Positions 18,119-27,023 of a stretch of 64,000 nucleotides of DNA are shown here, piece by piece. The stretch's first letter is position 1. Each line of letters starts with the position of its first letter. Source of the DNA: Pseudomonas sp. GL-B-19. Its GTDB lineage: Bacteria; Pseudomonadota; Gammaproteobacteria; Pseudomonadales; Pseudomonadaceae. The DNA lies in contig NZ_JAHBDK010000020.1 of NCBI RefSeq assembly GCF_019956415.1, forward strand, positions 186,001-250,000, given 5' to 3'. The notes under the pieces are model-generated. The model was not told the origin of the DNA and ran no database searches. It saw nothing but the letters and a program-made list of their open reading frames with translations. The translations under genes were made by a program, and so were the position numbers.

Positions 18119-18147
18119 ATGCCGTCAAGGCTACGCTTTGACGGCAT
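18119..18147 (+). terminator. Possible hairpin terminator or attenuator
   Basis: ATGCCGTCAAG and CTTTGACGGCAT form a stem of about 11 bp with a 6-nt loop between the lipoprotein gene and the next plus-strand gene. Only a broken T-run follows (TGTCATTT), so termination is weak at best. Confidence 0.4.
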
Positions 18148-18167
18148 TGTCATTTCTGGAGTCAGGC

Positions 18168-18398
18168 ATGAAGCGAGAGCAGGTTCGGGAGCGTCATGCA
18201 GAGGGCCACATCTCTGCCACCCATGTGATTCAAAATCCGGCGAACCCGGGGGAATGGATCGTGTTTTTCAAGAAAAGCGCCGGGCGCAGTTATTTTCTGG
18301 TGGACGATAACGATGAAGTCGAGTCCTTCAGTCGTCTCGACGACTTGATCGAGGCCGTGCGGGGCCTCGGGATCAAATTCGCTGAAATTCATATGTAA
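18168..18398 (+). CDS. Small hypothetical protein
   Basis: A 76-residue protein starting MKREQVRERHAEGHISATHV after GGAG 8 nt upstream. A basic helical N-terminus is followed by a beta-rich part (EWIVFFKKSAGRSYFLVDDNDEVESF) and a terminal helix (RLDDLIEAVRGLGIKFAEIHM). It resembles small conserved pseudomonad proteins of unknown role, some annotated loosely as plasmid replication proteins, a label not supported here. It converges on a lipoprotein gene 10 bp away. Confidence 0.65.
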   Translation: MKREQVRERHAEGHISATHVIQNPANPGEWIVFFKKSAGRSYFLVDDNDEVESFSRLDDLIEAVRGLGIKFAEIHM

Positions 18399-18408
18399 CG
18401 TCGATACC

Positions 18409-18690
18409 TTACTTGCAGACCACGACAACGCTGCGGTTCTTGAAATTGCCTACATCGACACCCAGGGTCTTGTCACTTTCTTTGGTTGATGGCGTGCCGT
18501 CGGTCCCGACAATTCGGTAGCCGGTGCCAGCGCAAGAGGTATCGGCTTTTTCGTAGCACGTGGCCCAGGAGTTGGCTTCGCCGGAGCAGTCGATGGTCAG
18601 CCCCTGCTCACCATTTTTCAGATAAGTCGTTTCCGAGGTGGCGCAGCCGCTCAGGGCCAATACTGCAATCAGAGGCAAAAATTTAGTCAT
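18409..18690 (-). CDS. Hypothetical small lipoprotein, Cys-rich
   Basis: A 93-residue predicted lipoprotein with signal MTKFLPLIAVLALSGC (lipobox Cys at residue 16). The mature part has IDCSGEANSWATCYEKADTSC, three Cys with conserved spacing, and a final Cys two residues from the C-terminus; GYRIVGTDG follows. This arrangement recurs in small pseudomonad outer-membrane lipoproteins of unknown function. No partner gene is evident. Confidence 0.7.
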   Translation of the reverse strand: MTKFLPLIAVLALSGCATSETTYLKNGEQGLTIDCSGEANSWATCYEKADTSCAGTGYRIVGTDGTPSTKESDKTLGVDVGNFKNRSVVVVCK

Positions 18691-18783
18691 GTCGTTGTCG
18701 TCGTCAGGATGATGGGGCTAAGCCTGTGACAGCGCTGGCTTCAAAAGGTTATAGCGAAGGGCCACTTCCTCTCGTTTAATCAC

Positions 18784-18809
18784 AAAAAAGCCCTGCGCGA
18801 AGCAGGGCT
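18784..18809 (-). terminator. Rho-independent terminator, minus strand
   Basis: AGCCCTGC-N5-GCAGGGCT, preceded by six A on the plus strand. It lies 21 bp after the stop of the 62-residue protein gene on the minus strand. Confidence 0.75.
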
Positions 18810-18829
18810 TGGTCAAAAACCGGTTCAGA

Positions 18830-19018
18830 TCAAGTCTTGTCTTTACTGCGGCGTTTGACGGGCGGGTGTTCCAGCTCCAACACGGATGCCACCTCAATCG
18901 CCAGCTTTTCGGTAGGGAATGGCCCGGTGATAGTCTCGGTGCCGCCGAAGTTCTCTATCCACCATTGGCCGTCTTTCTGTTTGATCAGGAACCCGTTGAC
19001 GCTTTTTGCTTCCGACAT
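18830..19018 (-). CDS. Small hypothetical protein
   Basis: A 62-residue protein, MSEAKSVNGFLIKQKDGQWWIE..., with GAGG 8 nt upstream and its own terminator downstream. The N-terminal half is beta-like (GFLIKQKDGQWWIENFGG), the middle is a helix (PTEKLAIEVASVLELE), and the tail is basic (VKRRSKDKT). The family is not recognised. It is monocistronic and divergent from galU across about 280 bp that contains no other gene. Confidence 0.6.
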   Translation of the reverse strand: MSEAKSVNGFLIKQKDGQWWIENFGGTETITGPFPTEKLAIEVASVLELEHPPVKRRSKDKT

Positions 19019-19300
19019 CTATCTGCCTCGTTGGCTGGTTCAATTGCGCAATGATAGCGCCAAATGCACTCAGAAAGTGCCGATGGGCGTATGGTGGTGC
19101 GATTGCCTGTCTGGTGGAACTGCCAGTGTGGGTTCGAAGTTATCTGCTATCTATTAGAAGCTGCCGCACGATCTGCGGAACTATCCGCGGGAATATTTCT
19201 CTATGTTGGCATCGGTTAGCCAGTGCGGGGCATTGTAAGGTGCGCGCCGCCTGATTAGACTGCGCCGAAACTCGTACACACAGCCCTTTCAAGGACTTTT

Positions 19301-20140
19301 ATGATCAAGAAATGCTTGTTCCCAGCAGCCGGTTACGGTACTCGCTTCCTGCCAGCGACTAAAGCCATGCCCAAAGAAATGCTGCCGGTGGTAAACAAGC
19401 CACTGATCCAGTACGGCGTCGAAGAAGCACTGGACGCTGGTCTGACCGAAATCTCCATCGTCACCGGTCGTGGCAAGCGCGCCCTCGAAGACCACTTCGA
19501 CATCAGCTATGAGCTGGAAAACCAGATCAAGGGCACCGACAAGGAAAAATACCTGGTCGGCATCCGCAAGCTGCTGGACGAGTGCTCGTTCTCCTACACC
19601 CGTCAGACCGAAATGAAAGGCCTTGGCCACGCGATCCTGACTGGTCGCCCGTTGATCGGTGACGAGCCGTTTGCCGTGGTGCTGGCGGACGACTTGTGCG
19701 TCAACCTCGAAGGCGACGGCGTACTGACCCAGATGGTCAAGCTGTACGAACAGTACCGCTGCACCATCGTCGCGATTCAGGAAGTGGATCCGCAGGAAAC
19801 CAACAAGTACGGCGTGATCGCCGGCGAGTTGATCGCTGATGACCTGTACCGTGTACGCAACATGGTTGAGAAGCCGGCCCCGGAAGACGCTCCGTCGAAC
19901 CTGGCGATTATCGGTCGTTACATCCTGACTCCTGACATCTTCGAGCTGATCAAGCAAACCGAGCCAGGCAAAGGTGGCGAGATCCAGATTACCGATGCGC
20001 TGATGAAGCAGGCGAAAAACGGTTGCGTGATTGCCTACAAGTTCAAGGGCAAGCGTTTTGACTGCGGTGGCGCTGAAGGCTACATCGAGGCGACCAACTT
20101 CTGCTTCGAGAACTTCTACAAGACTGGCAAGGCTTACTGA
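19301..20140 (+). CDS. galU: UTP--glucose-1-phosphate uridylyltransferase GalU
   Basis: A 279-residue nucleotidyltransferase that makes UDP-glucose from UTP and glucose-1-phosphate for LPS core, exopolysaccharide and trehalose pathways. The N-terminus KCLFPAAGYGTRFLPATKAMPKEMLPVVNKPLIQY holds the nucleotide-binding signature; VLADDLCV is the metal-binding region, and VEKPAPEDAPSNLAIIGRYIL and GGEIQITDALM are typical. Length equals other pseudomonad GalU proteins. AAGGA precedes the ATG. It is monocistronic, ending at a strong terminator. Confidence 0.97.
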   Translation: MIKKCLFPAAGYGTRFLPATKAMPKEMLPVVNKPLIQYGVEEALDAGLTEISIVTGRGKRALEDHFDISYELENQIKGTDKEKYLVGIRKLLDECSFSYTRQTEMKGLGHAILTGRPLIGDEPFAVVLADDLCVNLEGDGVLTQMVKLYEQYRCTIVAIQEVDPQETNKYGVIAGELIADDLYRVRNMVEKPAPEDAPSNLAIIGRYILTPDIFELIKQTEPGKGGEIQITDALMKQAKNGCVIAYKFKGKRFDCGGAEGYIEATNFCFENFYKTGKAY

Positions 20141-20163
20141 TAACGCCTGACCCACTTGTAATG

Positions 20164-20190
20164 AAAAGCCACCTTCGCAGGTGGCTTTTT
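20164..20190 (+). terminator. Rho-independent terminator of galU
   Basis: GCCACCT-TCGC-AGGTGGC flanked by AAAA and TTTTT, 24 bp after the galU stop. Confidence 0.85.
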
Positions 20191-20272
20191 CATTTCTGGC
20201 CCCCATATCGTTTGCAGTACTTGCCCGGCGGACGTCTGCGGGTATGCTTGTGGACTGCCGAGGAGATTGAAA

Positions 20273-21631
20273 ATGGCCTTTGATTTTGATTTGTATGTGA
20301 TTGGCGCCGGCTCCGGTGGTGTGCGCGCTGCGCGCTTTGCCGCCGGTTTTGGCGCGAAAGTGGCCGTGGCCGAGAGCCGCTACCTGGGCGGCACTTGTGT
20401 GAACGTCGGCTGCGTGCCGAAAAAATTGTTGGTTTACGGCGCGCACTTCGCCGAGGACTTCGAGCAGTCGTCCGGTTTCGGCTGGACACTGGGCGAGGCA
20501 CAGTTTGACTGGGCCACGCTGATCGCCAACAAGGACCGCGAGATCAATCGCCTGAATGGCATTTACCGCAACTTGCTGGTCAATAGCGGCGTGACCTTGC
20601 ATGAAGGTCACGCCAAAATCGTTGACCCGAACACGGTCGAGATCAATGGCGAGCGCCACACCGCTAAAAATATTCTGATTGCGACCGGTGGCTGGCCGCA
20701 GATCCCGGAAATTCCGGGGCATGAGCATGCAATCAGTTCCAACCAGGCCTTCTTCCTCAAGGAGTTACCGAAGCGTGTTCTGGTAGTGGGCGGCGGTTAT
20801 ATCGCCGTTGAGTTCGCGGGCATCTTCCACGGGCTGGGCGCCCAGACCACGTTGCTGTATCGCGGTGAGCTGTTCCTGCGCGGTTTCGATGGGGCGGTGC
20901 GCAAGCATTTGCAGGAAGAGCTGACCAAGCGCGGCATGGACCTGCAGTTCAATAGCGACATCGAACGTATCGACAAGCAACCTGATGGCAGCCTGAAAGT
21001 GACGCTCAAGGATGGCCGCGAGCTGGAGGCGGATTGTGTGTTCTACGCGACCGGTCGGCGTCCGATGCTCGATAATCTCGGCCTGGAAAACACCGGCGTC
21101 AAACTCGACAAGAAAGACTTTATCGAGGTCGACGAGCAGTTTCAGACGGCCGAGCCCTCGATCCTGGCGCTCGGCGATGTGATCGGTCGAGTTCAGCTGA
21201 CGCCGGTCGCCTTGGCCGAAGGCATGGCCGTGGCGCGACGCTTGTTCAGGCCTGAGCAATATCGCCCGGTGGATTACAAGATGATCCCGACCGCCGTGTT
21301 CAGCCTGCCGAACATCGGCACCGTTGGCTTGAGCGAGGAAGACGCCCGCGAAGCCGGCCACGAGGTGGTGATCTACGAAAGCCGTTTCCGCCCGATGAAG
21401 CTGACCCTGACTGAATGCCAGGAGCGCACGCTGATGAAGCTGGTGGTAGATGCCAAGACCGACAAGGTTCTTGGCTGTCACATGGTCGGGCCGGATGCCG
21501 GCGAGATCGTGCAGGGGCTGGCCATTGCCTTGAAGGCTGGGGCGACCAAGCGCGACTTCGACGAAACCATTGGTGTGCACCCGACGGCCGCCGAAGAGTT
21601 CGTCACCATGCGCTCGCCCGTCGCAGGTTAA
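20273..21631 (+). CDS. gor: Glutathione-disulfide reductase
   Basis: A 452-residue FAD/NADPH disulfide oxidoreductase that regenerates reduced glutathione. It shows the FAD loop [19 protein letters not shown], the redox disulfide [13 protein letters not shown] (residues about 41-53), the NADPH-binding [24 protein letters not shown] and the C-terminal [11 protein letters not shown] with the catalytic His-Glu pair. ATG was chosen over a TTG two codons earlier because AGGAG lies 7 nt upstream. Its TAA overlaps the stop of the convergent TnpT-like gene by 2 bp. It is grouped with other peroxide-defence genes (ahpC, ahpF). Confidence 0.95.
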   Translation: MAFDFDLYVIGAGSGGVRAARFAAGFGAKVAVAESRYLGGTCVNVGCVPKKLLVYGAHFAEDFEQSSGFGWTLGEAQFDWATLIANKDREINRLNGIYRNLLVNSGVTLHEGHAKIVDPNTVEINGERHTAKNILIATGGWPQIPEIPGHEHAISSNQAFFLKELPKRVLVVGGGYIAVEFAGIFHGLGAQTTLLYRGELFLRGFDGAVRKHLQEELTKRGMDLQFNSDIERIDKQPDGSLKVTLKDGRELEADCVFYATGRRPMLDNLGLENTGVKLDKKDFIEVDEQFQTAEPSILALGDVIGRVQLTPVALAEGMAVARRLFRPEQYRPVDYKMIPTAVFSLPNIGTVGLSEEDAREAGHEVVIYESRFRPMKLTLTECQERTLMKLVVDAKTDKVLGCHMVGPDAGEIVQGLAIALKAGATKRDFDETIGVHPTAAEEFVTMRSPVAG

Positions 21632-22638
21632 TCGTCCTTGGCTGCGTCTGGCGTTGTCGCAACGACGGCCGCCAGGCGCACGCTTTCATCCAGGCTCGCC
21701 TGAGTCTTGAGCAGTTCGATTTCCAGCACTTTGTTTATCTGCGACTGCTCGTCGACACGCTGCTTCAGCGACTGACTTTCCAACAGTGCGACGCGCAAGC
21801 GTTCCTGGAGGAGGGTGCGCTCGCTGTCGATGCGATGGACCTGTTCCAGCAATTGGTCCTGTCGGCTATTGGTTTGCTTGAGTTGATCCTGCAACAGGCT
21901 CAGCTCTCTCTGGGCGCCCCGGTTTTCGGTGAACAAACGCTCATTGTCGCGGTGCAGTTGAGTGATCTCGTCCTGGCGAACCATTGCGCTTTGCTGCGCC
22001 TGACGCAACTCCATTTGAATCTGCTGCACCTGGCTTTCGTGGCGGCTTTGTTCCTGCTCGCGCTGCTCCTTGACGGCATTGCGGTAGTGCTCCAAGGCCT
22101 CGCGCGCATGCAGGTGCTTTTCTTCCAGAGAGCGGATCTGCTCGTCCTTGTCCTGCAGGCGTAATTCGAAGCCGGCCAACGCCTGACTCAGCCCGGCGTT
22201 GCGGGTCTGCTCGGTCTGCAACATCGAGCGGGTTTCTTGAAGTGACTCTGATTCCTGTGTCAGCGCCAGGCTTTGCATCTCGTACTGCTGATGCAATTCG
22301 GTGTTGGTTTTCTGTGCGTCTGTCAGTTGGCTTTCCAGCGCTTTGCGCAGCTGATCGAACTGCTCACGAGCCTGGTCGATGGGTTCCTGGGCCTTCTCCT
22401 TAAGGCGTTGAGCCAGGCGTGAAACCAGTCCCGCCAGCTCGTCATCGATAGGTTCTGGCGCGGGCTCGGCGCGTTCTCTGCCGTCGTCCAGCTCCTTCAG
22501 ATAGCGATGGATCGTGGTTTTCGAACCCGTGTTGCCCATTTCGATCCGTACTGCATCGATGCTTGGATTTTCGCCGCGGGCGAGGATCGCCAACCGTGCC
22601 GCTTGCACCACTGCTTTATTTACGCCGCCACGAGCCAT
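21628..22638 (-). CDS. KfrA-type coiled-coil DNA-binding protein, TnpT-like
   Basis: A 336-residue protein. Residues 5-50 form a KfrA_N helix-turn-helix domain ([24 protein letters not shown]...TIHRYLKEL). From about residue 75 to 315 it is one long coiled coil rich in Q, E, R and L. This architecture and length match TnpT, the cointegrate-resolution partner of the tyrosine recombinase TnpS in Tn4651-family transposons. The divergent neighbour is a tyrosine recombinase, as in those transposons. No transposase, terminal inverted repeat or cargo is present, so this is an orphan chromosomal copy. AGGAG lies 7 nt upstream of the ATG. It could instead be a nucleoid or partition factor. Confidence 0.75.
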   Translation of the reverse strand: MARGGVNKAVVQAARLAILARGENPSIDAVRIEMGNTGSKTTIHRYLKELDDGRERAEPAPEPIDDELAGLVSRLAQRLKEKAQEPIDQAREQFDQLRKALESQLTDAQKTNTELHQQYEMQSLALTQESESLQETRSMLQTEQTRNAGLSQALAGFELRLQDKDEQIRSLEEKHLHAREALEHYRNAVKEQREQEQSRHESQVQQIQMELRQAQQSAMVRQDEITQLHRDNERLFTENRGAQRELSLLQDQLKQTNSRQDQLLEQVHRIDSERTLLQERLRVALLESQSLKQRVDEQSQINKVLEIELLKTQASLDESVRLAAVVATTPDAAKDD

Positions 22639-22816
22639 GAGTTCTCCTACGATTACGTACTGTGGTACATGCCACTAAGGTGCGCAGTGTACCATCGAAA
22701 AGATAAAGATAAATGATGTCAGTTTGTCATGCGGGATATACTGGTATTACCCCGTGTGATGAGCTACACGGCGCGATTGCACCCGCCAACGCGGTACGTT
22801 TTAGAGAGTTGAGCCG
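22639..22816. promoter_or_regulatory. Candidate recombination/regulatory site between tnpT- and tnpS-like genes
   Basis: The 178-bp divergent region contains TGGTACA-N18-TGTACCA (22663-22669 and 22688-22694) and CCGTGT-N8-ACACGG (22752-22757 and 22766-22771), besides an AT-rich core between them. In Tn4651 the resolution site lies in the matching position. Whether this copy still works as a core site for the recombinase is not known. Confidence 0.45.
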
Positions 22817-23755
22817 ATGACTGAGCTGGATCGTTACCTACAGGCCGCCACGCGCGACAACACCCGCCGCAGCTACCGGGCGGCCATTGAGCATTTCGAA
22901 GTCAGTTGGGGCGGGTTTCTGCCTGCGACTGCCGACAGCGTCGCGCGCTATCTGGTGGCATATGCGGGGGAGTTATCGATCAACACGCTGAAGTTGCGCT
23001 TGTCGGCGCTGGCGCAGTGGCACAACAGCCAAGGGTTTCCCGATCCAACCAAGGCGCCGGTGGTACGCAAGGTCTTCAAAGGCATTCGCGCGTTGCACCC
23101 GGCCCAGGAGAAACAGGCTGAACCTTTGCAGCTCCAGCATCTGGAGCAGGTGGTTGCCTGGCTGGAACAGGAAGCGACAGTGGCCAAGGCGCAGCAGGAT
23201 CAACCCGCACTCCTGCGGGCTCGGCGCGACATGGCGCTGATCCTCTTGGGATTCTGGCGCGGGTTTCGTAGTGATGAGTTGTGCCGTGTTCAAATCGAAC
23301 ACGTTCAGGCGATCGCCAGTTCCGGTATCACGCTCTATTTGCCGCGAACCAAGAGTGACCGCGAGAATCTTGGCAAGACCTACCAGACCCCGGCCTTGCA
23401 GCGCCTTTGCCCGGTGAATGCCTACATTCAGTGGATCACCGAAGCTGCACTGGTTCGCGGGCCGGTTTTTCGAGGCATCGACCGCTGGGGCCACTTGAGC
23501 GAGGAGGGCTTGCACGCCAACAGTGTCATCCCGCTACTGCGCCAGGCGCTGGAGCGTGCCGGCATTCCCGCCGAGCACTACACCAGTCACTCCTTGCGAC
23601 GCGGGTTTGCCAGTTGGGCTCATCAAAGCGGTTGGGACTTGAAGTCGTTGATGAGTTACGTGGGCTGGAAGGATATGAAGTCCGCCATGCGCTATGTTGA
23701 AGCCAGCCCGTTTCTCGGCATGGCCCGACTCGCCGAAAAGCCGTTGGCGCTGTAG
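22817..23755 (+). CDS. Tyrosine recombinase, TnpS-like
   Basis: A 312-residue site-specific recombinase. The N-terminal SAM-like domain (YLQAATRDNTRRSYRAAIEHFEV) is followed by the catalytic domain with Arg I in FWRGFRSDEL, the HxxR box HSLRRGFASWAHQSG, and the nucleophile region GWKDMKSAMRYVEAS (Tyr near residue 298). It is divergent from the KfrA-type protein; together they resemble TnpS/TnpT. The gene has normal GC-rich codon use like its neighbours, so it is not a recent arrival. No attachment sites or mobile-element genes flank it; gor and ahpC stand on either side. A role in replicon resolution or a domesticated inversion function is possible. Confidence 0.8.
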   Translation: MTELDRYLQAATRDNTRRSYRAAIEHFEVSWGGFLPATADSVARYLVAYAGELSINTLKLRLSALAQWHNSQGFPDPTKAPVVRKVFKGIRALHPAQEKQAEPLQLQHLEQVVAWLEQEATVAKAQQDQPALLRARRDMALILLGFWRGFRSDELCRVQIEHVQAIASSGITLYLPRTKSDRENLGKTYQTPALQRLCPVNAYIQWITEAALVRGPVFRGIDRWGHLSEEGLHANSVIPLLRQALERAGIPAEHYTSHSLRRGFASWAHQSGWDLKSLMSYVGWKDMKSAMRYVEASPFLGMARLAEKPLAL

Positions 23756-23768
23756 ATCACGTTTTCTT

Positions 23769-23791
23769 CTATTAATACCGTCGGTTAATAG
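23769..23791. promoter_or_regulatory. Inverted repeat upstream of ahpC
   Basis: CTATTAA-N9-TTAATAG is a perfect 7-bp inverted repeat located 13 bp after the recombinase stop and about 115 bp upstream of ahpC. No T-run follows. OxyR sites have ATAG/CTAT elements at 7-bp intervals; the CTAT and ATAG ends are here but the spacing does not match cleanly, so OxyR binding is uncertain. Confidence 0.35.
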
Positions 23792-23905
23792 CGAAAACAA
23801 ATCAGCAGCATGAGGTTTGCCAATGAGTCTTTCAGGGATCGAGTCGGTAGGATTCACCCCATCAACTTGTTAACCAAACTTTTCAACCCTGACGGAGAGT
23901 CACCG

Positions 23906-24469
23906 ATGCCTATCATCAACAGCCAAGTTAAACCGTTCAAAGCTACCGCTTACAAAAATGGCGACTTCGTACACGTGTCGGACGCTGATCTGAAAGGCAA
24001 GTGGTCTGTGGTTTTCTTCTACCCGGCTGACTTCACCTTCGTTTGCCCGACTGAACTGGAAGACCTGGCTGACAACTACGACGCGTTCCAGAAACTGGGC
24101 GTCGAGATCTACAGCGTTTCCACCGATACCCACTTTGCCCACGCTGCCTGGCACAACACTTCGCCAGCCATTGGCAAAATCCAGTACACCATGATCGGCG
24201 ACCCGACTCACGCTATCTCCCGCAACTTCGACGTGCTGATCGAAGAAGCAGGTCTGGCTGACCGTGGCACCTTCGTGATCAACCCTGAAGGCCAGATCAA
24301 AATCGTTGAACTGAACGATGGCGGCGTTGGTCGTGACGCTTCCGAACTGCTGCGCAAAATCAAGGCTGCCCAGTACGTCGCTGCTCACCCAGGCCAGGTT
24401 TGCCCAGCCAAGTGGAAAGAAGGCGAGGCCACTCTGGCTCCGTCCCTGGACCTGGTCGGCAAGATCTAA
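23906..24469 (+). CDS. ahpC: Alkyl hydroperoxide reductase subunit C (peroxiredoxin)
   Basis: A 187-residue typical 2-Cys peroxiredoxin that reduces H2O2 and organic peroxides. The peroxidatic Cys lies in [17 protein letters not shown] (near residue 47) and the resolving Cys in [14 protein letters not shown] near the C-terminus (near residue 165). GGAG precedes the start at [11 protein letters not shown]; an upstream in-frame extension was rejected. It is followed by a strong terminator and then by its reductase ahpF, so the two genes may be expressed at different levels. Codon use is highly biased, as expected for an abundant protein. Confidence 0.97.
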   Translation: MPIINSQVKPFKATAYKNGDFVHVSDADLKGKWSVVFFYPADFTFVCPTELEDLADNYDAFQKLGVEIYSVSTDTHFAHAAWHNTSPAIGKIQYTMIGDPTHAISRNFDVLIEEAGLADRGTFVINPEGQIKIVELNDGGVGRDASELLRKIKAAQYVAAHPGQVCPAKWKEGEATLAPSLDLVGKI

Positions 24470-24532
24470 GTCTGTGGATCGCATCATCAGGACGGGTTTC
24501 CGCACCTAAGTAAGCTGCAACCGCCCTCAAAA

Positions 24533-24565
24533 ACGCCCGGGCGAGATTCGCTCGGGCGTTTTTTT
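24533..24565 (+). terminator. Rho-independent terminator of ahpC
   Basis: ACGCCCGGGCGA and TCGCTCGGGCGT form a 12-bp stem with a 3-nt loop and a T-run of seven. It lies between ahpC and ahpF. Confidence 0.8.
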
Positions 24566-24613
24566 ATGTCTGCTTTTTAAGAAACCCGAAACAGAAGAAA
24601 GGAAATCGCTCGT

Positions 24614-26179
24614 ATGTTGGACGCCAATCTTAAAGCCCAGTTGAAGTCGTACCTGGAACGGGTCACCCAACCGATAGAGATCGTTGCCTCCCTCGACGAC
24701 GGTGCGAAATCCCAGGAAATGCTTGAACTGTTGAAAGACGTTTCCAGTCTTTCCACGCAAATTACCTTGCTCGATAACGGTGACGATGCACGCAAGCCAT
24801 CGTTTTCGATCAATCGCCCGGGAGCCGACATCAGCCTGCGTTTCGCCGGCATCCCGATGGGCCACGAATTCACTTCGTTAGTGTTGGCTCTGCTGCAAGT
24901 CGGTGGACATCCTTCGAAGGCCAGTGCTGAAGTGATCGAACAGATTCGCTCACTTAAAGGCGAGTTCAGCTTCGAGACGTACTTCTCGCTGTCCTGCCAG
25001 AACTGCCCGGACGTCGTCCAGGCACTGAACTTGATGGCCGTATTGAACCCGAACATCCGCCACGTCGCTATCGACGGTGCGCTGTTCCAGGCTGAAGTCG
25101 ATGAACGCCAGGTCATGGCGGTGCCAAGCATCTACCTGAATGGTGTGAATTTCGGTCAGGGGCGCATGGGCCTGGAAGAAATCCTCGCCAAGCTCGACAC
25201 CGGTGGCATCGAGCGTCAAGCCGAGAAGCTCAGCGCCAAGGACGCCTTTGACGTGCTGGTCGTCGGTGGTGGCCCGGCCGGTGCTGCGGCGGCCATCTAT
25301 GCGGCACGTAAAGGTATTCGCACTGGCGTGGCCGCGGAACGTTTTGGAGGGCAGGTACTTGACACCATGGCCATCGAAAACTTCATCTCCGTGCAGGAAA
25401 CCGAAGGGCCGAAACTGGCCAGTGCCCTCGAAGAACACGTCAAGCAATACGACGTCGATATCATGAACCTGCAACGGGCCACCGCGCTGATTCCAGCGAA
25501 GAATCCGGGCGAGTTGCATGAGGTTCGGTTCGAAAGCGGCGCCACGCTGAAAACCAAGGCGCTGATTCTTGCCACTGGTGCGCGCTGGCGTGAAATGGGT
25601 GTGCCGGGCGAACAGCAATACAAAGCCAAGGGCGTATGTTTCTGTCCACACTGCGACGGTCCGCTGTTCAAGGGCAAGCGTGTGGCGGTGATCGGCGGCG
25701 GTAACTCCGGCGTTGAAGCGGCGATCGATCTGGCCGGTATCGTCAGCCACGTCACGTTGCTGGAATTCGACAGCAAGCTGCGCGCCGATGCCGTATTGCA
25801 ACGCAAGTTGTTCAGCCTGCCTAACGTCAGCGTCATCACCAGCGCATTGACCAGTGAAGTGAAAGGTGATGGCCAGAAGGTGACAGGTCTGGTCTACAAA
25901 GACCGTGATTCAGGTGAGTTCAACACGATCAACCTCGAAGGCATCTTCGTGCAGATCGGTTTGCTGCCCAACACCGATTGGCTCAAGGGCACCATCGAGC
26001 TGTCGCCTCGTGGCGAGATCATTGTTGATACTCGCGGTGAAACCTCGATACCGGGCGTGTTCGCTGCCGGCGACGTGACCACCGTGCCGTACAAGCAGAT
26101 CGTGATCGCCGTGGGCGAGGGTGCGAAGGCTTCCCTGAGCGCGTTCGATCACCTGATCCGGACCTCGGCCCCGGCGTAA
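24614..26179 (+). CDS. ahpF: Alkyl hydroperoxide reductase subunit F
   Basis: A 521-residue flavoprotein that passes electrons from NAD(P)H to AhpC. The N-terminal tandem thioredoxin-like domain carries the Cxx[10 protein letters not shown] (near residue 130). The C-terminal thioredoxin-reductase-like part has the FAD loop [25 protein letters not shown], the second Cxx[15 protein letters not shown] (near residue 340), the NAD loop [19 protein letters not shown] and [19 protein letters not shown]. Length is that of the family. It follows ahpC after a terminator and ends at its own terminator. Confidence 0.97.
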   Translation: MLDANLKAQLKSYLERVTQPIEIVASLDDGAKSQEMLELLKDVSSLSTQITLLDNGDDARKPSFSINRPGADISLRFAGIPMGHEFTSLVLALLQVGGHPSKASAEVIEQIRSLKGEFSFETYFSLSCQNCPDVVQALNLMAVLNPNIRHVAIDGALFQAEVDERQVMAVPSIYLNGVNFGQGRMGLEEILAKLDTGGIERQAEKLSAKDAFDVLVVGGGPAGAAAAIYAARKGIRTGVAAERFGGQVLDTMAIENFISVQETEGPKLASALEEHVKQYDVDIMNLQRATALIPAKNPGELHEVRFESGATLKTKALILATGARWREMGVPGEQQYKAKGVCFCPHCDGPLFKGKRVAVIGGGNSGVEAAIDLAGIVSHVTLLEFDSKLRADAVLQRKLFSLPNVSVITSALTSEVKGDGQKVTGLVYKDRDSGEFNTINLEGIFVQIGLLPNTDWLKGTIELSPRGEIIVDTRGETSIPGVFAAGDVTTVPYKQIVIAVGEGAKASLSAFDHLIRTSAPA

Positions 26180-26200
26180 ACACCGACGCTGAAAACACAA

Positions 26201-26229
26201 AACCCCATGAGTGATCATGGGGTTTTTTT
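26201..26229 (+). terminator. Rho-independent terminator of ahpF
   Basis: AACCCCATGA-GTGA-TCATGGGGTT with a seven-T run, 22 bp after the ahpF stop. Confidence 0.85.
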
Positions 26230-26247
26230 CTGCCTCACAAATCCCAG

Positions 26248-26337
26248 TGTGGGAGCGAGCCTGCTCGCGAAAGCGACGTGTCATTCAACAAAGATGTTGG
26301 CTGATACACCGCATTCGCGAGCAGGCTCGCTCCCACA
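26248..26337. repeat. Inverted REP pair (TGTGGGAGCGAG family)
   Basis: TGTGGGAGCGAGCCTGCTCG at the left and its complement CGAGCAGGCTCGCTCCCACA at the right enclose about 45 bp that contains a smaller AACA...TGTT hairpin. Related pairs or single arms occur at 33225-33314, 44027-44104, 57660-57690 and 62210-62322. It lies between convergent ahpF and gloA. Confidence 0.9.
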
Positions 26338-26356
26338 GGGGGGTATATACCAGGGG

Positions 26357-26878
26357 TTAAAGCGGCGCGGGCTGGATGATCTCAACCCAGTACGCATCCG
26401 GGTCCTTGATGAAGGCCAGGCTCTTCATGCGCCCGTCATTCAAGCGCTTCTGGAAATCACACCCCAGTGCTTCAAAACGCTCGCACGCCGCGCGGATGTC
26501 CGGCACGGAAATGCAGATATGACCGAAGCCGCGCGGGTCGGTATTGCCGTTATGGTAGACGAAGTCCGGATCGTTCTCGGTGCCATGGTTGTGGGTCAGT
26601 TCGAGAATGCCGGGGATCGACTTCATCCACTCGGTGCGAGCAGCAGCGTCGGCCGGGATCTGGTTTTTGTCGACCAGGGCCAGGAAATACAGGCTGAATT
26701 CCGCTTCAGGGAAATCGCGTTTTTCCACCAGGGTGAAACCGAGGATGCGTGTGTAGAAATCCAGGGACTTGGTGATGTCCTTGACCCGAAGCATGGTGTG
26801 GTTGAAGACGAACTTCTGGGTCGCGGTATCAGGTTGGGCGGTGACACCTGGGAAAGTGTTCAATTCGTGCAGGCTCAT
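26357..26878 (-). CDS. gloA: Lactoylglutathione lyase (glyoxalase I)
   Basis: A 173-residue glyoxalase I that isomerises the methylglyoxal-glutathione hemithioacetal to S-lactoylglutathione. It shows the VOC pattern [32 protein letters not shown] with the first metal ligand, [27 protein letters not shown] and the C-terminal [10 protein letters not shown] with the last Glu ligand. The length and the NHTMLR start place it in the longer zinc-type class found in pseudomonads. It stands next to gor and ahp genes, in a cluster dealing with thiol-linked detoxification. Confidence 0.93.
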   Translation of the reverse strand: MSLHELNTFPGVTAQPDTATQKFVFNHTMLRVKDITKSLDFYTRILGFTLVEKRDFPEAEFSLYFLALVDKNQIPADAAARTEWMKSIPGILELTHNHGTENDPDFVYHNGNTDPRGFGHICISVPDIRAACERFEALGCDFQKRLNDGRMKSLAFIKDPDAYWVEIIQPAPL

Positions 26879-27023
26879 GGGCCCTCCGGAAAATAAGTGG
26901 GGCTAACGAATGCGGACAATGATACGCAAGGCCTCAGACATCACCAAACCCAAACCGTCAGCTATTGCCTGACAGGCGGGCGAGGCTCAGACTTTACGGT
27001 TCAATTCGTGAGTGCTTATTGCA

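Noticed and set aside
19289..20728. A 479-codon minus-strand frame opposite galU and gor
   Set aside because: It crosses two convincing enzymes and is a GC-rich antisense artefact.
21628..23755. An intact transposon or integrative element at the TnpT/TnpS-like pair
   Set aside because: No transposase, terminal inverted repeats, target duplication or cargo could be seen; gor and ahpC directly flank the pair.
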